A stretch of 64,000 nucleotides of DNA, taken from Mercurialis annua (Eukaryota; Streptophyta; Magnoliopsida; Malpighiales; Euphorbiaceae). Positions 27,699 to 39,230 of this stretch are shown in pieces. Location: assembly GCF_937616625.2 (NCBI RefSeq), contig NC_065571.1, forward strand, positions 808,501-872,500, in the 5' to 3' direction. The position numbers were made by a program, and so were the translations under genes. Within the stretch, counting starts at the first letter, position 1, and every line of letters starts with the position of its first letter. The notes under the pieces are model-generated. The model made no database searches. It worked only from the letters and a program-made list of their open reading frames with translations, and was not told where the DNA came from.

Positions 27699-28107
27699 AT
27701 GGCCGGAGTTAACGTTTTGCAATCAGCCATGGTGGCTAGCCCAGTGCTACGTAATTCTAACCGGACTAGAGTTAGCCAACTTTTGTCTACTTCGTATGCA
27801 CCAACGTTACGTAAAATGGTCCACACCACCACAGTGAGATGCATGGCAGGGGTAATTATTTATATGTTGTACATTTTTTACCATGAAAACTAACGATTAG
27901 TGTTTTACTTTTACATAATAATTTGAGTTGTCCGTTTACCTTCAGGGAGAAAATCAAGATCTGCCCTCAGCAAAGCCAAAGGTAGGGATCAAGTCTCTTA
28001 GTTACTAGCAGGGGTACCGTGAAGTCAAAATTTATATAAAGAAATGGCAAATTTTATGATTTAGTATGAAGTAAATAATTAAGTTGGTCAATTTTTATAA
28101 AAACAAA

Positions 28108-28176
<69 letters not shown>

Positions 28177-29406
28177 TAACACTACTAATTGTTATAATAT
28201 TTTTTGAGAAGGTGGTCAATTGACCACCTTTCCAACAATTTCGCCACCGGTTACTAGCAGTGTTTTATAAAGCAAGCAGGTATAGCCACTAGTTCTTGAT
28301 TCAACCGGTTCAACCCTGCTTGAGTAAAATTCAATGAACAAAAAATTTGAACCTCATTTATGGCCTAATCCGATTCAATCACCAATTTAACCCTATATTT
28401 TTGGGTCTTTTAATCATATTGAACAATTGGCCAATTTTTTAGTTCAATTAATTCAACCAGCGGGTATGGTCTAGCTTGTAATTACTGGATACTAGTACTA
28501 CTGAAATTCAATGAATAGCATAATTAATTAGGGTTAAATGCCTGGATGGTACCTATATAAACACCACGTTACATTTCAAATTCACATCTAAATTTTAATT
28601 TGTATATTTTTTATACCATATTCGTAACTTTAATTTCAAGGTGACATTAGCTAATTTATTTGTCCACAAATTAAACCTGATGTCATAAGAATCATATTTC
28701 TAGAATAATTTTCAACTTTAATTTCAAGGTGAAATTAGCTCAAATATTTGTCATCAAATTAAACCTGATGTGAGAGTCATATTTCTAGAATTTGTTCCTA
28801 AATGAGATTCTATATTTTATATTATTAAAATTGTATATACTATAGTACACACCTGATATGGCTATATTTACTATTATAATGATTGAAAAATTAAAAATAC
28901 TTTCGTCTGAAATAAAGGTTTGAGATTGGATACTAGAATTAATATAAGTAATAATTTGAAATATGTGGTAAAATTAAATCCAGTCACCACTCAACTATTT
29001 AACCTCAGTGAAGAGTGAAACTTGTGAAGTACTAATAAGTAAGTGTTGCGATGATGAGCAGGTGAGCACCAATTTCTCCGATGTGTTGGCATTTAGCGGT
29101 CCAGCGCCGGAGAGGATCAACGGGAGGCTAGCCATGGTCGGGTTTGTGGCAGCAATAGCAGTGGAGCTAGCTAAAGGGCAAGACTTGTTAACACAAGTAT
29201 CCGACGGTGGAATAACTTGGTTTGTAGGAACAAGTGTGCTGCTCTCTCTCGCATCGTTGATCCCATTGTTTAAAGGGATCAATGCGGAATCCAAGTCCGA
29301 TGGTGTCATGACATCTGATGCTGAGCTCTGGAACGGGCGATTTGCTATGTTAGGGTTGGTCGCATTGGCTTTCACCGAGTTCGTGAAAGGTGGAGCTCTT
29401 GTGTAG
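27699..29406 (+). CDS. Early light-induced protein, tandem copy 1
   Basis: Thylakoid protein of the light-harvesting-like superfamily; ELIPs accumulate under high light, cold or drying and are thought to protect against photo-oxidation. Three exons, 27699-27851, 27946-27981 and 29062-29406, give 177 residues. Seen: an N-terminal plastid transit region rich in Ser/Arg; a very short exon-2 linker ([12 protein letters not shown]); helix I with the chlorophyll-binding signature [12 protein letters not shown]; helix [21 protein letters not shown]; and helix [20 protein letters not shown]. Exon 2 is 12 codons against 34 in copy 3. Intron 2 is 1080 bp, swollen by a (TA)n tract and repeat debris. From memory, Arabidopsis ELIP1 is At3g22840. 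Confidence 0.92.
28111..28172. repeat. (TA)31 microsatellite in ELIP copy 1 intron 2
   Basis: Sixty-two bases of uninterrupted TA. The run is absent from intron 2 of the other two ELIP copies. Confidence 0.95.
28209..28230. repeat. Perfect 22-bp palindrome
   Basis: The half-site AAGGTGGTCAA is followed at once by its exact reverse complement. It lies 36 bp after the (TA)n tract. The phrase GGTGGTCAATTG also appears near 60444, so it may be the end of a repeat. Confidence 0.85.
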
Positions 29407-30069
29407 TTTATACTTCATCGTCAAGTCCTTCTTAAATATCGGACACAATGTATTATACTAAAATATTTGTTAGCTACATATTGAAAAAAAAAAACTATCT
29501 CCTAGTGATGCTTTCACTTATATTAATTATCTATTTAGCTTCATTTTTTTTTTTTTCAATTTTTTCCCTAATCAGTCATTCAATATTGGCAATGAAAATA
29601 AACAGTATAAGTTAACCTTGAACATTCTTGTGTACTTGGTTAGAATATTTAGAAATGAACAATCCAACATTCTAAACGGGTATGCACCGAAACGTTTTCA
29701 AGTGAAGCAGAAAAAACTAACATCTAAAATAGCAGAAATTGAAATTTAGAAGAGAGACCTATACAGATGAAAGAAGTAAAAAAAAAAAACTAAATCTATA
29801 TGTAAACATTATTATTTTATGGAAATTCAACATTTGAAATAGAGTATTTAAAATCATATAAATATAAAAGACAATGAAGCATCATTACACAAAAACAGTT
29901 TTTTGTGTTTAGTATTTCTAGGTGATAAGCCAATTTTAAATCCAATAACTAGTTAATTAATTGTATTATTTATAAAATTCATATATATTTAAAAATAATT
30001 AATTTTTTTATTTAATACTCATGAATATTAATTTAATTTTTTTACTAAACCTAATTAAATCTAATAAAT

Positions 30070-30530
30070 TTGTTTTATAATATATTTGATGGATATATAA
30101 TTACTTTAAATTTTATCAAAATAATAATAAAAAACTGTCGCATTCATTCCAAAATTTATACTTTCAAAATTTCAGTTGTTGGTCCTCAAACCCAGCCGTA
30201 TTCTCCGATGAACAACCTGGATTTGTCTTCCTCAAAGGAAACCGAACCCGTCAATATCAAGAGCAGAGCCAAGATTGAGTTTTAAGGGGGGCCAAATCAC
30301 ACAAAACATTTAAAGTTAATGATTGAAATTTTGAAATAGGAAAAAATTAAAGGGGTTTTGTTGAAGAAAAAATATTGAGGGAGACCAACCATACAAAAAT
30401 CCAAGGTTAATAATTATATATTTTTATAAAAATAAAAATTAGAGTACTATTTTTGCAAGAAGCAAATGTTGGGAGGGGCCACGGCTCCCGAGCAAGCCCT
30501 GGCTGCGCCACTCATCTTCCTCTGGTTCGC
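30070..30530. repeat. Repeat debris at the duplication junction
   Basis: A short open stretch (30170-30270) follows an acceptor-like TTTCAG but has no recognisable family. It is followed by sequence of a type common in plant transposons (ggggccaaatcac; ggaggggccacggctcccg; gctgcgccactc). The junction with the second duplication unit lies just after it. Confidence 0.35.
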
Positions 30531-30660
30531 CTGAAGCTAACTAGAAGAGAATGAGAAAGAAATTTGTGATTCTGTTCCCATTGATGAAGTAAAGGGATCC
30601 AGAGAATATGACATGTTCGTCAACTTTGTATACATGCTTGCAAATACACCACCCAACTAA
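30531..30660 (+). pseudogene. Duplicated 3' end of the second aldo-keto reductase
   Basis: This matches the last part of exon 7 (25937-26057), including EICDSVPIDEVKG, REYDMF, and the ending NTPPN followed by TAA. There is an indel near its start and a few substitutions. It has no upstream exons, so it cannot encode an enzyme. It marks the left edge of the second duplication unit. Confidence 0.88.
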
Positions 30661-30743
30661 ATCTACGAAACATATTTTTATAACTAGGAACTTTTATCCG
30701 TCGATATGAGCCAATCATTATATAATACATAAAGGTATTTATG

Positions 30744-31394
30744 TTTTTTCTGCCAAAGATATGATTTCATTCATACATGAAAAATCGACTACAAGAGTCT
30801 CAATTCTAACCGCAATAAACGGATTAGAAATTACAGAATATTAGAGTTACTCGACAACAATTGTGTCACCCAAAATCAAACTCCATAAAAACTAGATCTA
30901 AAAATAAACCTAGCTAAAGTGGGCAATTTACAAATATAAAATTACTACAAAAATAATAAAAACCTTAAATCTATAACAAATCTAAGGAAATATCATTTAA
31001 GTCATAAAATTAATTTGTAAACTAATCTTCCAAAGGAGATGTTAGAAATTCCGAACTTCAACGAAACACCTGTTCTGGCCGATTTCTAGACGAAGGACCA
31101 CCGAGTGATTTTATAGCGAGAAAACACCGGAGTAGTAAATCTTACATAGCTCACTATGAAGAGAAGAAGAAAACCCATAAAGGGTAGAAATCAACATGGC
31201 AAAAATTATTACAATAATAGATGATAAAAATACCATTTATTTAGAATAGATGTAGAGAAAATAGAGGGTAGGGAGATGATTTTGACAAAAAATTAGCCAA
31301 AATCACCTCCCCAAGACATGAGGGGCGCTGGCTGTTGTTAGGGTTAGGAGAAATGTTAGAGAGAAAACAAAAAATGTTATTCTGTAAATTACTA
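30744..31394 (-). mobile_element. Non-LTR retroposon insertion (LINE-like, short)
   Basis: A 651-bp block absent from the matching place in unit 1 (near 26130). It is flanked by near-identical direct repeats: TAAAGGTATTTATG ends at 30743 and TTAAAGTATTTATG starts at 31395. On the minus strand it ends in an A run (T6 at 30744-30749), preceded by AATGAAATCATATC, typical of plant LINE 3' ends. No reverse transcriptase is present. It is internally deleted or non-autonomous. Confidence 0.7.
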
Positions 31395-31714
31395 TTAAAG
31401 TATTTATGTAATTTTTCTTGATAATTTTTTACATATTTAAAGTGATTGGACAGATATAATTTCTCTTTTATAACAGAGCATTTGCATTGTATTTGTGCCA
31501 TGCAACCCTTGACAGCGATTCAACACTGCAGTAGCTATTGATTATTTTGAAGGTTTTTACTTTCTTGAAGGTGATTATTTTGAAATTTTTATGAATTACA
31601 GTTCCACTATCGTGGCAGAATTGTGATCAAAATTATTATCGTACTAGAATGTAAGGGGTCTATTTGGTATTATCATTTGGTCACGGTAATGTAAACTTGT
31701 AAAGCACATAACTG

Positions 31715-32155
31715 TGTTAAAGATAATCCCACATTGCTTAGGAGAACAAATATAAATGAGTTTATAAGTGTAAAGGTTCAACCACCTATAAACTAGTTCT
31801 AGTTATTAGGTCATGGTTGAACCTAAACACTCTCATAAGCATGTGGGTGGATTATTACATTCTCACCAATTTATAATTAATTACTCCCACCAATATTTCT
31901 AATAAACTGATTACTTTGTTTTTAGGAAAAATGGTAATTTAAACCCTTAAAATTTATTTACAGGATCAATTGAGCTCCTAACGTCCGGAAAGATTCACAC
32001 ATGCCCCTAATATCTTAAAAAGTAAACAATCATATCTCTATTTATATTGAGAGTCTGATTGTCAAAATTGAGGATTTAGTTGTTTATTTTTATGACGTTA
32101 GGGATATATTTAATTTTTTTTGAACGTTAATAGCTTACTTGATTTCTGAAAAGGC
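31715..32155. repeat. Repeat DNA inserted in unit 2 (LTR-like piece plus MITE-like piece)
   Basis: Unit 1 lacks this block. The first part (31715-31859) starts TGTT, has AATCCCACATTGC, and ends TTACA, like a very short LTR (TRIM type). The second part (31925-32150) has loosely mirrored ends like other inverted-repeat elements here. Boundaries are approximate. Confidence 0.35.
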
Positions 32156-33034
32156 TATGAGATAATAATCAAAATCAACTATTTTTGTTTTAGTGTGATG
32201 TGATTTTTCAATTGGCACAATTTGTTACACATCACCACTACTAGCATGTTCTAGATCTAGCTAAAAGTGCTAATACTATCCTTAAAAACCAATAAAGGTT
32301 GATTTTCTTCATAAATTTGGAATAAAAATCAATTAAGACCAAATTCGGAACTTAAAAAAAAATACCACGAATTTTACATTTTTGGTTTTAAATTGTTCAA
32401 TAACTTTCCACTGAATGAACTTTAATTACTTTTTGCCATCTTATCCGAAGAGGTTAAACATGGTAAAATGCTAAATTTAGAATTTTTAAGACTTAATCAT
32501 TCAAAATTATGTAACTTGTTGATCTTTTTTTATTTATAACCAAAACTTTCAAAATATTTAATTTTAGTCAATTTTTTATTTTTTAGTTTCAGTTATAGTT
32601 AAAATTAGAAAAAAGTTAAATATACTCTTCATATACTTTATATTATTATAATTTATCCTTTTAACGTTAAAAGTTATAAATATAAAGCAATATGAAGTTT
32701 ATATTGAATCTTTTTTCTCTTAAATTTGAACAAATACTTATAATTGAAATTAAAAAACATAAAAATGGCTAAAATTAAATTTTCTGAAAATTTAGACTAT
32801 AAACAAAAAGAATTAAAAAATCAGAATATTTTTTGATCGTAAAACTTTTTATTAATATTATAAATTTTACGTAATTGATCTTTTGTGTTAAGTTCGGAAA
32901 GTAATTGAACTTTGTCGGCTGAAAAACCTAGAAGAATAACAGCCTCAGATTCTCAATGGGCTAGGCAGGCAGCAACTAGTGAATGAGCAAGTATCCACGT
33001 CACCAACCTGCATGCATATGTAGACAAGAGAACC

Positions 33035-33114
33035 CACGTGACTCCATCGCTTTTCTGTAAAAGAAACTGCAGACGTGGACCTTAAATTAAACGCATTTAA
33101 CCTCTATATATATT
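33035..33114 (+). promoter_or_regulatory. ELIP copy 2 promoter: G-box, ACGTGG and TATA box
   Basis: CACGTG at 33035-33040, ACGTGG at 33073-33078 and TATATATATT at 33105-33114. Layout conserved with copies 1 and 3. Confidence 0.65.
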
Positions 33115-33222
33115 CGCACCTTCACTTTAAAAAAATATTAACACATTCACTCAAACTTTGAATCGAACCGTTAGATCTTGAGAAAAGCTAATTATTTGTA
33201 GTTAATATACAGCGAGTTTAAA

Positions 33223-34613
33223 ATGGCCGGAGTTAACGTCTTGCAATCAGCAATTCTGGCTAGCCCAGTGCTACGTAATTCTAACCGGGCTAGAGTTGGC
33301 CAACTTGTTTCTACTTCGTATGCACCAAAATTGCGTAAAATGGTCCACACAGTGAGATGCATGGCAGGGGTAATTATTTATTAGTTGTACATTTTTTGTC
33401 ATGAAACCTAACGATTAATGTTTTACTTTTACATAATAATTTGAGTTGTCTATTTACCTTCAGGGAGAAAATCAAGATCTGCCCTCAGCAAAGCCAAAGG
33501 TAGGGATCAAGAGTTACTAGCAGTGGCATAGTCAGGAACTATATAAAAAGGGAGCAAATTTTATGATTTAATATGAAATAAATAATTAAGGTGGCCAATT
33601 GTATAAAAACAAGTAATGTATATATAATTTTAAATTAATTAACACTTCCCAACAATTTTGCCACTGGTGTTTCATAAATCAATCCCGCTTGAGTAAAATT
33701 TAATGAACAAAAAATTGAACCTCATTTATAGCCTAACTCAATTCAGTCACCAATTCAACCAACCAGTTAGTCTAATTGTTCAGTTCAACCGGTTGAACTA
33801 TATTTTTGGGTCGTTTAATCAGATCGAACAATTGACTAGTTTTTCAATTTAATTATTTCAACCGGCCGGTATGATCTGGGTGGTACTGAAATTCCATGAA
33901 TAGCATAATTAATTAGGGTTAAAAGCCTGGGTGGTACCTAAACTCCACATTACATTTCAAATTCACTTCAAAAAAATTTAAGTTAAATATTAATTAGTTT
34001 CAAGGTGAAATCAGCTGAAATATTGTCCATCAAATTAAACCTGATGTGAGAATCATATTTCTAGAAATTTTTATTAAATGAGATTCTATATTTCATATTA
34101 TTGAAATTGTATATACTATATATAGTCACACCTGATCATATGACTATATTTACTATTATAATAATGATTGAAAAATATAAAAATACTTTCGTCTGGAATA
34201 AAGATTTGACCTCAGTGAATTAAGAGTGAAACTTGTGAAGTACTAATAAGTGTTGCGATGATGAGCAGGTGAGCACCAAGTTCTCAGATGTGTTGGCATT
34301 TAGCGGTCCAGCACCGGAGAGGATCAACGGGAGGCTAGCCATGGTCGGGTTCGTGGCAGCAATAGCAGTGGAAGTAGCTAAAGGGCAAGACTTGTTAACA
34401 CAGGTTTCTGACGGGGGAATAACTTGGTTTATAGGAACAAGTGTGCTGCTCTCTCTCGCATCATTGATCCCATTGTTTAAAGGGATCAATGCGGAATCCA
34501 AGTCTGATGGTGTCATGACATCTGATGCTGAGCTCTGGAACGGGCGATTTGCTATGTTGGGGCTGGTTGCATTGGCTTTCACTGAGTTTGTCAAAGGTGG
34601 AGCTCTTGTGTAG
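33223..34613 (+). CDS. Early light-induced protein, tandem copy 2
   Basis: Three exons, 33223-33369, 33464-33499 and 34269-34613, give 175 residues. The mature region is nearly the same as copy 1: [31 protein letters not shown] and [17 protein letters not shown]. It differs in the transit region, where two Thr codons are missing (VHTVRC against VHTTTVRC), and shares the short 12-codon exon 2. Intron 2 is 769 bp and lacks the (TA)n tract. Splice sites and frame are intact, so it looks functional. Part of a three-gene ELIP cluster formed by segmental duplication. Confidence 0.92.
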
Positions 34614-34964
34614 TTTATGCTTCATCGTTAAGTCCTTTCTATTTTCGCAATCAGTATTAAGGGACATAGATATCGGACGCAATGTATTAAACTAAATGAT
34701 TTTTTAACTGCATATATAAAAAAAAAATTTATCTTCCAATGATACTTTTTACTTATAATTATCCTTTTAGCTTCTTCATTTTTTCCAATTTTGCCCTAAT
34801 TAGTCATTCAATATTAACTATGAAAATAAATAGCATATGTATTAATGTATAAATTAATCTTGAGCGTTGGTATGCACTTGTTTAGAATATTTAGATACGA
34901 CCAATATTCCAACATTCTAAACGGGTATGCACCCAAGAGTTGTCAAGTGAAGCAAAAAAAAGTA

Positions 34965-35361
34965 GGGTTAAATGTTTTTTAGATCACCGAACTATTGTAT
35001 TTTTATAAAACAGTTACCAAATTATAAAAAGTTACAAAATAGTTACCGAGCGATAGTATTTTTACAAAATAGTTACTGAACTATAAAAAATTAAAAAATT
35101 GTTACCGAACTGTAGCTTTATTACAAAATGGTTATCGAATTGTTGTTTTTTACAAAAAAATTATCTTATTCCTTGTCCACATCATCAATATGGTAACCCG
35201 TTTGTAAAAAAATAATACTCTAATAACCGTTTTGTAACTTCTTATAGTTCAGTAACCGATTTGTACAAAAACTATACTTTGGTAACTATGTAACTTTTTA
35301 TAATTCGGTAACCATTTTGTAAAAATATTATTGTTCGGTAACCTGAAAAATAATTAACTCC
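34965..35361. mobile_element. Mutator-like MITE with 9-bp target duplication
   Basis: A 397-bp element with ends GGGTTAAATG and ATTAACTCC, long inverted arms built from words such as GTTACCGAACTATA and TACAAAATGGTTA, and identical AAAAAAGTA at 34956-34964 and 35362-35370. Both other ELIP copies keep an empty site here (AGCAGAAAAAACTAACATC near 29707 and 38055), which confirms the borders. Confidence 0.88.
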
Positions 35362-35495
35362 AAAAAAGTAATATCTAAAGCAGCATAAATTGAAATCGGA
35401 CGAGAAACCCATACAGGATGAAGTAAGTAAAAAAACAAAAATTAAATCTATAATTTATTATGGAAACAATAGTATTTTATGGAAATCCAACACTT

Positions 35496-35600
35496 TTTTT
35501 TTATAATTAATTGAGGGGGGAGCGCTTGTGGGAGAATCGATCCTATAATCTAGTAGTTTGTTGTTCAGCGCTTATACCATTTGAGCTACAGCTCATTGGT
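35496..35600 (-). mobile_element. Short tRNA-derived SINE
   Basis: A 105-bp insertion flanked by exact 16-bp repeats TGGAAATCCAACACTT (35480-35495 and 35601-35616). On the minus strand it starts ATGAGCTGTAGCTCAAATGG (A-box-like), continues with GGATCGATTC (B-box-like) and ends in an A-rich tail. Unit 1 has the empty site (GGAAATTCAACATTTGAA near 29821). A relative lies at 52000-52078. Confidence 0.82.
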
Positions 35601-35875
35601 TGGAAATCCAACACTTGAAGAGAGTCTTTAAAATCATATGAATATAAAAGACTATTAAAACTGCTATTTGTGTCCCTAAAAAACTGCTATTTGTGAAATT
35701 GTGAAAATTTATTTGAGTATGAAAATTTAAATTGTAAAAATTTATTTGAACCAATCACATATTTTAAAAAAATTAATTTAATTAAAAATTGTGAAATTCA
35801 TTAACCAAACAAACTATTAATTCACCATCATAAACGGCAAACTAAGTATTTCTCCAACTATCTCTCAAAAAAAAA

Positions 35876-36298
35876 GGCTTAAGGTCTGAAAAACTACCCA
35901 CCTTTCAATTTTTTTTCAATTGCACCCTCACCTTGTAATTTCTTCAATAGCACCCTATTTCGTATTTTTGGCTTTCAATAGCACCCCGACCTTGTAAAAC
36001 AGTCAATTTTACCCTATTTTGTATTTTTGACTTTCAATAGCACCATAAATCATCAAATTAAACTCATTTATCGAGGACTTATTTGATTTTTTTTTAAGTT
36101 AAAGGACTTGTTTAAAAGTGTCCAAGTAGAAAAAAGTATGATTTCACCTTTAAATTTACTTTTTTTGAAAATTTTCATCCTTATAGTAATCAAATCATCT
36201 AATTTTTTTAATTTAGAGTGTTATTGAAAGCCAAAAATACAAAATAGGGTGCTATTGAAAAAAATTTGAAAGGTCGGTAGTTTTTCAGACCTTAAGCC
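35876..36298. mobile_element. Mutator-like MITE upstream of ELIP copy 3
   Basis: Terminal inverted repeats GGCTTAAGGTCTGAAAAACT and AGTTTTTCAGACCTTAAGCC match over 19 of 20 bases or better. The flanks are A runs of at least 9 on each side. Internal phrases such as CAATAGCACCCTATTT are mirrored on the right arm. No coding capacity. Confidence 0.82.
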
Positions 36299-36465
36299 AA
36301 AAAAAAAAAGTATTTCTCCAACTATAGCACGTTCTAGAACTAGCACTATACGCTGAAAAACTAAGAACAACAACAGCCTCAGGTTCCGAGTGGGTTACAA
36401 AGCAACTTGTGAATGAGCAAGTATCCACGTCACCAACTTCTATACATATGTAAACAAGAGAAACC

Positions 36466-36558
36466 CACGTGACTCACTCGCTTTTCTGTAATAGAAACAG
36501 CAGACGTGGACCTTAAATTCACCGCATTCCTCAATTCACTTCCCCTCTATATATATTT
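36466..36558 (+). promoter_or_regulatory. ELIP copy 3 promoter: G-box, ACGTGG and TATA box
   Basis: CACGTG at 36466-36471, ACGTGG near 36504 and TATATATATTT at 36548-36558. Same order as the other copies. The homologous region begins near 36327, so this copy keeps less shared upstream DNA. Confidence 0.65.
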
Positions 36559-36678
36559 GCACCTTCACTTTAATATTCTCAAACCAAATCAGTCACTCAA
36601 AGTTTGAATCGAACCGCTATCACCTTCGAGCAGATCTTGAGAAAATCTTCCTTGTAGTTTCTACACAGCGAGTTTAAA

Positions 36679-37713
36679 ATGGCCGGAGCTAATGTGTTGC
36701 AATCAGCCATGCTGGCTAGCCCAGTGCTACGTAATTCTAACCGGGCTAGAGTTAGCCAGCTTGTCTCTACTTCGTATGCACCAAGGTTGCGTAAAATGGT
36801 CCACACCACCACAGTGAAATGCATGGCAGAGGTAATTATATTTTACCATGAAAACTGGAGTTTAATGGGTTTACTTTTACATAATAATTTGAGTTGAGAT
36901 GGCTAACCTGTCTGATTTATGTACAGGGAGAAATGAAGGAGAATAATAACCAAGATTTGCCTTCAGCAGATCCTCTCTCTACACCACCTAAACCTCAACC
37001 TACTCCTACTCCTACTCCAAAGCCAAAGGTAGTCATTAAGTCTAGCAGTGTTTTAAAAATCGAACCGGCTATGAAATTCAAATAGCGGCTGGTTCTTACT
37101 TCTTAGTTCAACCAATTCAACTATCGGCTGAACCAGTTGAATAAATCCTTTAAAAAGTATAAAATTGAACCTTGTTTATGGTTCACCCGCCGGTTTAACT
37201 GGTGCAATCACCTATTCAATTGGCGGTTTAGCCTGGTTTGAGTTAGTTGGACCAGACAGCTGGTCAGTTTACGATTCAATCGGCCAAAGAAATATAAAAA
37301 TAATTGAAAGCTGGATAGTAAAAGAGTGAAACTTGTGAAGTACTAATAAGTTGTGTGATGTTATGCAGGTGAGCACCAAGTTCTCAGATGTGTTGGCATT
37401 TAGCGGTCCAGCGCCGGAGAGGATCAACGGAAGGCTCGCCATGGTCGGGTTTGTGGCAGCAATAGCAGTGGAGCTAGCTAAAGGGCAAGACTTGTTAACA
37501 CAAGTATCCGATGGTGGAGTCACTTGGTTTGTGGGAACAAGTGTACTGCTCTCTCTCGCATCGTTGATTCCATTGTTTAAAGGGGTAAACGCAGAATCGA
37601 AGTCCAATGGTGTCATGACTTCTGATGCTGAGCTTTGGAACGGGAGATTTGCTATGTTAGGATTGGTGGCATTGGCTTTCACTGAGTTTGTGACAGGTGG
37701 AGCTCTTGTGTAG
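36679..37713 (+). CDS. Early light-induced protein, tandem copy 3 (long linker)
   Basis: Three exons, 36679-36831, 36927-37028 and 37369-37713, give 199 residues, close to usual ELIP length. Exon 2 has 34 codons and encodes a Pro/Thr-rich linker ([15 protein letters not shown]) largely missing from copies 1 and 2. The three helices are conserved ([48 protein letters not shown]), with chlorophyll-binding Glu and Asn in helices I and III. Intron 2 is only 340 bp. The long linker suggests this copy is nearest the ancestral form; that is inference. Confidence 0.93.
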
Positions 37714-39230
37714 TTTCCTTTTTATTTTCGTAATATGGAATTAAAAGGACATAGCTTTTGAACGCCTTGTATTAAACGAAATGATTTGTTAGCTGCATAT
37801 TGAAAAAAATTATTTACCAATTAGACTGTTCACTTATAGTTATCCTTTTAGCTTCATTGTTTCAATTTTGCCGTAATTAATCATTCAATATTGGGTAGGA
37901 AGTTAGTGGAAAAAAATAAAAATAATGGGTGTGAAATTAAAATAGCATATGAATTATATAAAATTACCTTGAACGTTGGTGTGTACTGGCTATTTTGCAA
38001 ATGCCAAAATTCTAAATGTGCAATTATTATGCATCCAACGTTATCAGCCGAAGCAGAAAAAACTAACATCTAAAACAGCAGAAAAATTGAAAATTAGAAG
38101 AGAAACCTTTACAAGATGAAGAAGTAGAAAAAATAAATACTAAATCTATTTATCATGTGAACGATAGAATTTATCTAAATTGAAGAGTATATAAATTCAT
38201 ATGAATATAATGAACATCCATACAAAAAACAGTTATGCTCAATAATAATTTTTAAAACAGCCATTATTGTTAAGTTTAATGACTTAAACTTCTTTTAGAC
38301 TTTTTATTTTACATAAATATTTAAATATATAATTAATTTGCCGTAATGTGCCGTGTCTCACTTTTATTATAAAATACCATTTGCCGTGTCTGTATCCCTG
38401 TCGATCCTTTAAATTAGATAACTCTTTCAAGAGAATATGATAAGGAAAAGCTACAAAATTTTATATGGGAGTATTCCTCCACAAGTTACAGTCTTTAATT
38501 CACTGTTTCTCAAAAAATCAGGCTGCCTTGACGAAACAGAGAGTAGAATCTATTGAAACCTCTCACAGCTAGACCATGAAGATTGAATTAGCTTCTTCTC
38601 TTATTCATTACATTGTGTTATCATTTTTATATATGAGAAACTATCCTCCAGAGTGTCCGGTCCACGCATATTGACATGAAAGAATGAGATGAATACACCT
38701 CTTTTTAACTACATCTATTTACAAAACACTTATCTATCAACATATGATTGTAATGCAACAACTATACATCTAGCTGCGCAAGTTGGTCCAACTCCCCATT
38801 TTGTTGCTTATCGATATCCCCTCCAAAACCGTTTAGTTTCTGCACCAAAATATCAGCTATCAAATGTAAATAAACCAAAAGCATACATGTGACAGTGTTC
38901 GCACGGAAACAAGCAAATCGAAATTACTGAAATTAGCTTAGAATTCTTGGAAAGCTTCCGAGCAATTGTTAAAAAATCCTAAATTAACAGATTACTGAGA
39001 ACTGCTTCCTGTCATTTTGGCTAAGAATGGAAAACACAGAAGAGAACAAATTCCCATATGAACGCAACAGCAGTTAAAAGGAGGGAAAAAAATAACAGAA
39101 GTAACAAGCATTTGTTATTATTTCTATGGCAGCTTTATAGCTCTAGAAGCAAGAGTGATGAATCTGCAAGGAAGCATAATGCAGCAAAACAAGAACTAAA
39201 TTTTCAAATTTCTTAATGCTTTTTCATAGA
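37714..39230. other. ELIP copy 3 3' flank and intergenic DNA
   Basis: Up to about 38220 the sequence is paralogous to the 3' flanks of ELIP copies 1 and 2. Beyond that no gene or element was recognised. The last few hundred bases should hold the dymeclin 3' UTR. Confidence 0.45.

Larger units (their letters stand above)
30531..35840 (+). repeat. Segmental tandem duplication, unit 2 (reductase fragment plus ELIP copy 2)
   Basis: Paralogous to 25937-30530. It starts abruptly inside reductase exon 7 sequence and runs through ELIP copy 2 and its 3' flank. It is longer than unit 1 partly because of insertions: a retroposon at 30744-31394, repeat DNA near 31715-32150, a MITE at 34965-35361 and a SINE at 35496-35600. 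Confidence 0.8.

Noticed and set aside
28995..29375. Minus-strand open frames of about 125 codons opposite each ELIP last exon (also 34220 and 37269)
   Set aside because: Antisense shadows of the conserved ELIP exon 3. They have no start context or independent conservation.
30070..30285. Exon-like open stretch following TTTCAG
   Set aside because: No matching neighbouring exons or known family. It merges into transposon-type sequence before the duplication junction.
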